Assembly (NCBI RefSeq): GCF_035046485.1
Contig: NC_085137.1
Span: 382,354,706-382,418,705 of the forward strand
Direction: 5' to 3'
DNA from: Aedes albopictus
Taxonomy: Eukaryota > Arthropoda > Insecta > Diptera > Culicidae
DNA: 64,000 nt
Part shown: positions 63,801 through 64,000 of the stretch, in pieces
How positions within the stretch are numbered: position 1 is the stretch's first letter
Layout: each line of letters opens with the position of its first letter
The notes under the pieces: generated by a model
Told to the model about the DNA's origin: nothing
The model's input: only the letters and a program-made list of their open reading frames with translations
Database searches by the model: none
Translations under genes and position numbers: made by a program

Positions 63801-64000
63801 GGACAGCCTCGGGATCGCGAAGCCCAGCAAGATCCTACGGTCTACGGAGGACGATCGAGCAATGGAGATTCTGGAAAAGCAAACTAACAGGAAGGAAGAC
63901 CGGTATGAATCGGGGTTGCTCTGGAAGTACGATGATGTTCGCTTTCCAAACAGCACAGGGATGGCTTTCAGAAGATGGCAGTGCTTGGATCGACGAATGA
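59948..64000 (+). mobile_element. Bel-Pao LTR retrotransposon, 5' part (runs off the window)
   Basis: A PHD-finger Gag followed by zinc knuckles and aspartic protease in one frame is the layout of mosquito Bel-Pao elements. TGTTGGGTACGC at 59948 could be the start of the 5' LTR, but the LTR end and primer site were not found and the 3' LTR is outside the window, so the left limit is a guess. Confidence 0.7.
60820..64000 (+). pseudogene. Bel-Pao Gag-Pol with three nonsense codons, partial
   Basis: It starts at ATG 60820 and stays in one frame to the last base, interrupted by TAG 61552-61554, TAA 61999-62001 and TGA 62287-62289. There is no frameshift. Domains in order: a Ser/Ala-rich N-terminus; a PHD-type C4HC3 finger (61261-61389: CEMC, CDTC, HFSC, CPAC); an acidic region; a Gag core (LPEFYGNPED at 62248, LRLRKCLRGKALEAV, LYGRPEAIV, LVDRLPPGL); knuckle-like Cys/His clusters (CFVCKGRC from 62905, CRKCLRRH from 63007); aspartic protease (FIDDGSELSLL, Asp at 63265); and the start of the region before RT (ILIGLDN, RLGWIVYG). 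RT begins beyond the window. The PHD could read chromatin; that role is inference. Confidence 0.82.

Noticed and set aside
1..64000. A bacterial-type defence or biosynthetic system, or an RNA-virus-derived insertion
   Set aside because: No operon structure, no prokaryotic genes, and no recognisable flavivirus- or rhabdovirus-like proteins in any frame.

Overview
The window looks like mosquito genomic DNA, most likely Aedes (probably Ae. aegypti). Three things support this: two copies of a tRNA-headed SINE that I recognise as Feilai, an RTE-clade retrotransposon of the JAM1 type, and a dense mixture of MITEs, Bel-Pao, R1/LOA and errantivirus-like elements around very little host coding sequence. 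The only host gene I can support is the orthologue of Drosophila alan shepard (shep; RBMS-type RNA-binding protein). Its RRM2 and C-terminal tail are spread over four + strand exons: 31766-31925, 42536-42906, 42999-43172 and 43250-43390. They sit in a locus inflated by transposons. The RRM1 exons and most of the 5' part are not in the window.

Layout. 1-1960 is a degenerate short-period repeat field. 2208-3340 is an old ~145-bp tandem repeat. 3440-6917 is an RTE element with a long EN-RT frame, followed by a hairpin MITE. 7300-19660 is non-coding DNA with many MITEs (hAT-like, mariner-like and small palindromic ones) and one Feilai SINE with a clear target-site duplication. 19665-25837 is a minus-strand errantivirus-like (Ty3/gypsy with env) provirus with near-identical LTRs and a TATATA target duplication; its pol has lost the end of RT and all of RNase H. 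25844-29935 is non-coding and contains a 1.3-kb inverted-repeat element. 29936-31765 is C-rich, G-poor unique sequence, likely 5' untranslated or regulatory DNA of shep. The 10.6-kb shep intron (31926-42535) holds a small LTR element nested in a mariner-type MITE, a second mariner-type MITE with another MITE inside it, and a decayed R1/LOA non-LTR element whose 5' part is tandemly duplicated with a 1,080-bp period.

Downstream of the shep stop codon, a proximal 3' UTR reaches a good poly(A) signal at 45839. A much longer A-rich, T-poor stretch (about 53.4-58.1 kb) ends at a second AATAAA (58098) and may be an extended neural 3' UTR. Between the two lie a 2.6-kb field of 23-bp repeats that reverses orientation half-way, MITEs, and a second Feilai copy on the opposite strand. 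59112-59885 is an exact-period 154-bp tandem array that shares motifs with the 2208-3340 array. The window ends inside a Bel-Pao retrotransposon whose Gag-Pol frame is open from 60820 to the last base except for three nonsense codons.

No host pathway can be reconstructed from one gene. The biology on show is transposon nesting around a neuronal RNA-binding protein gene with alternative 5' ends, an ambiguous splice acceptor and possible alternative polyadenylation. I see no CRISPR array, no bacterial genes and no genuine tRNA or rRNA gene.
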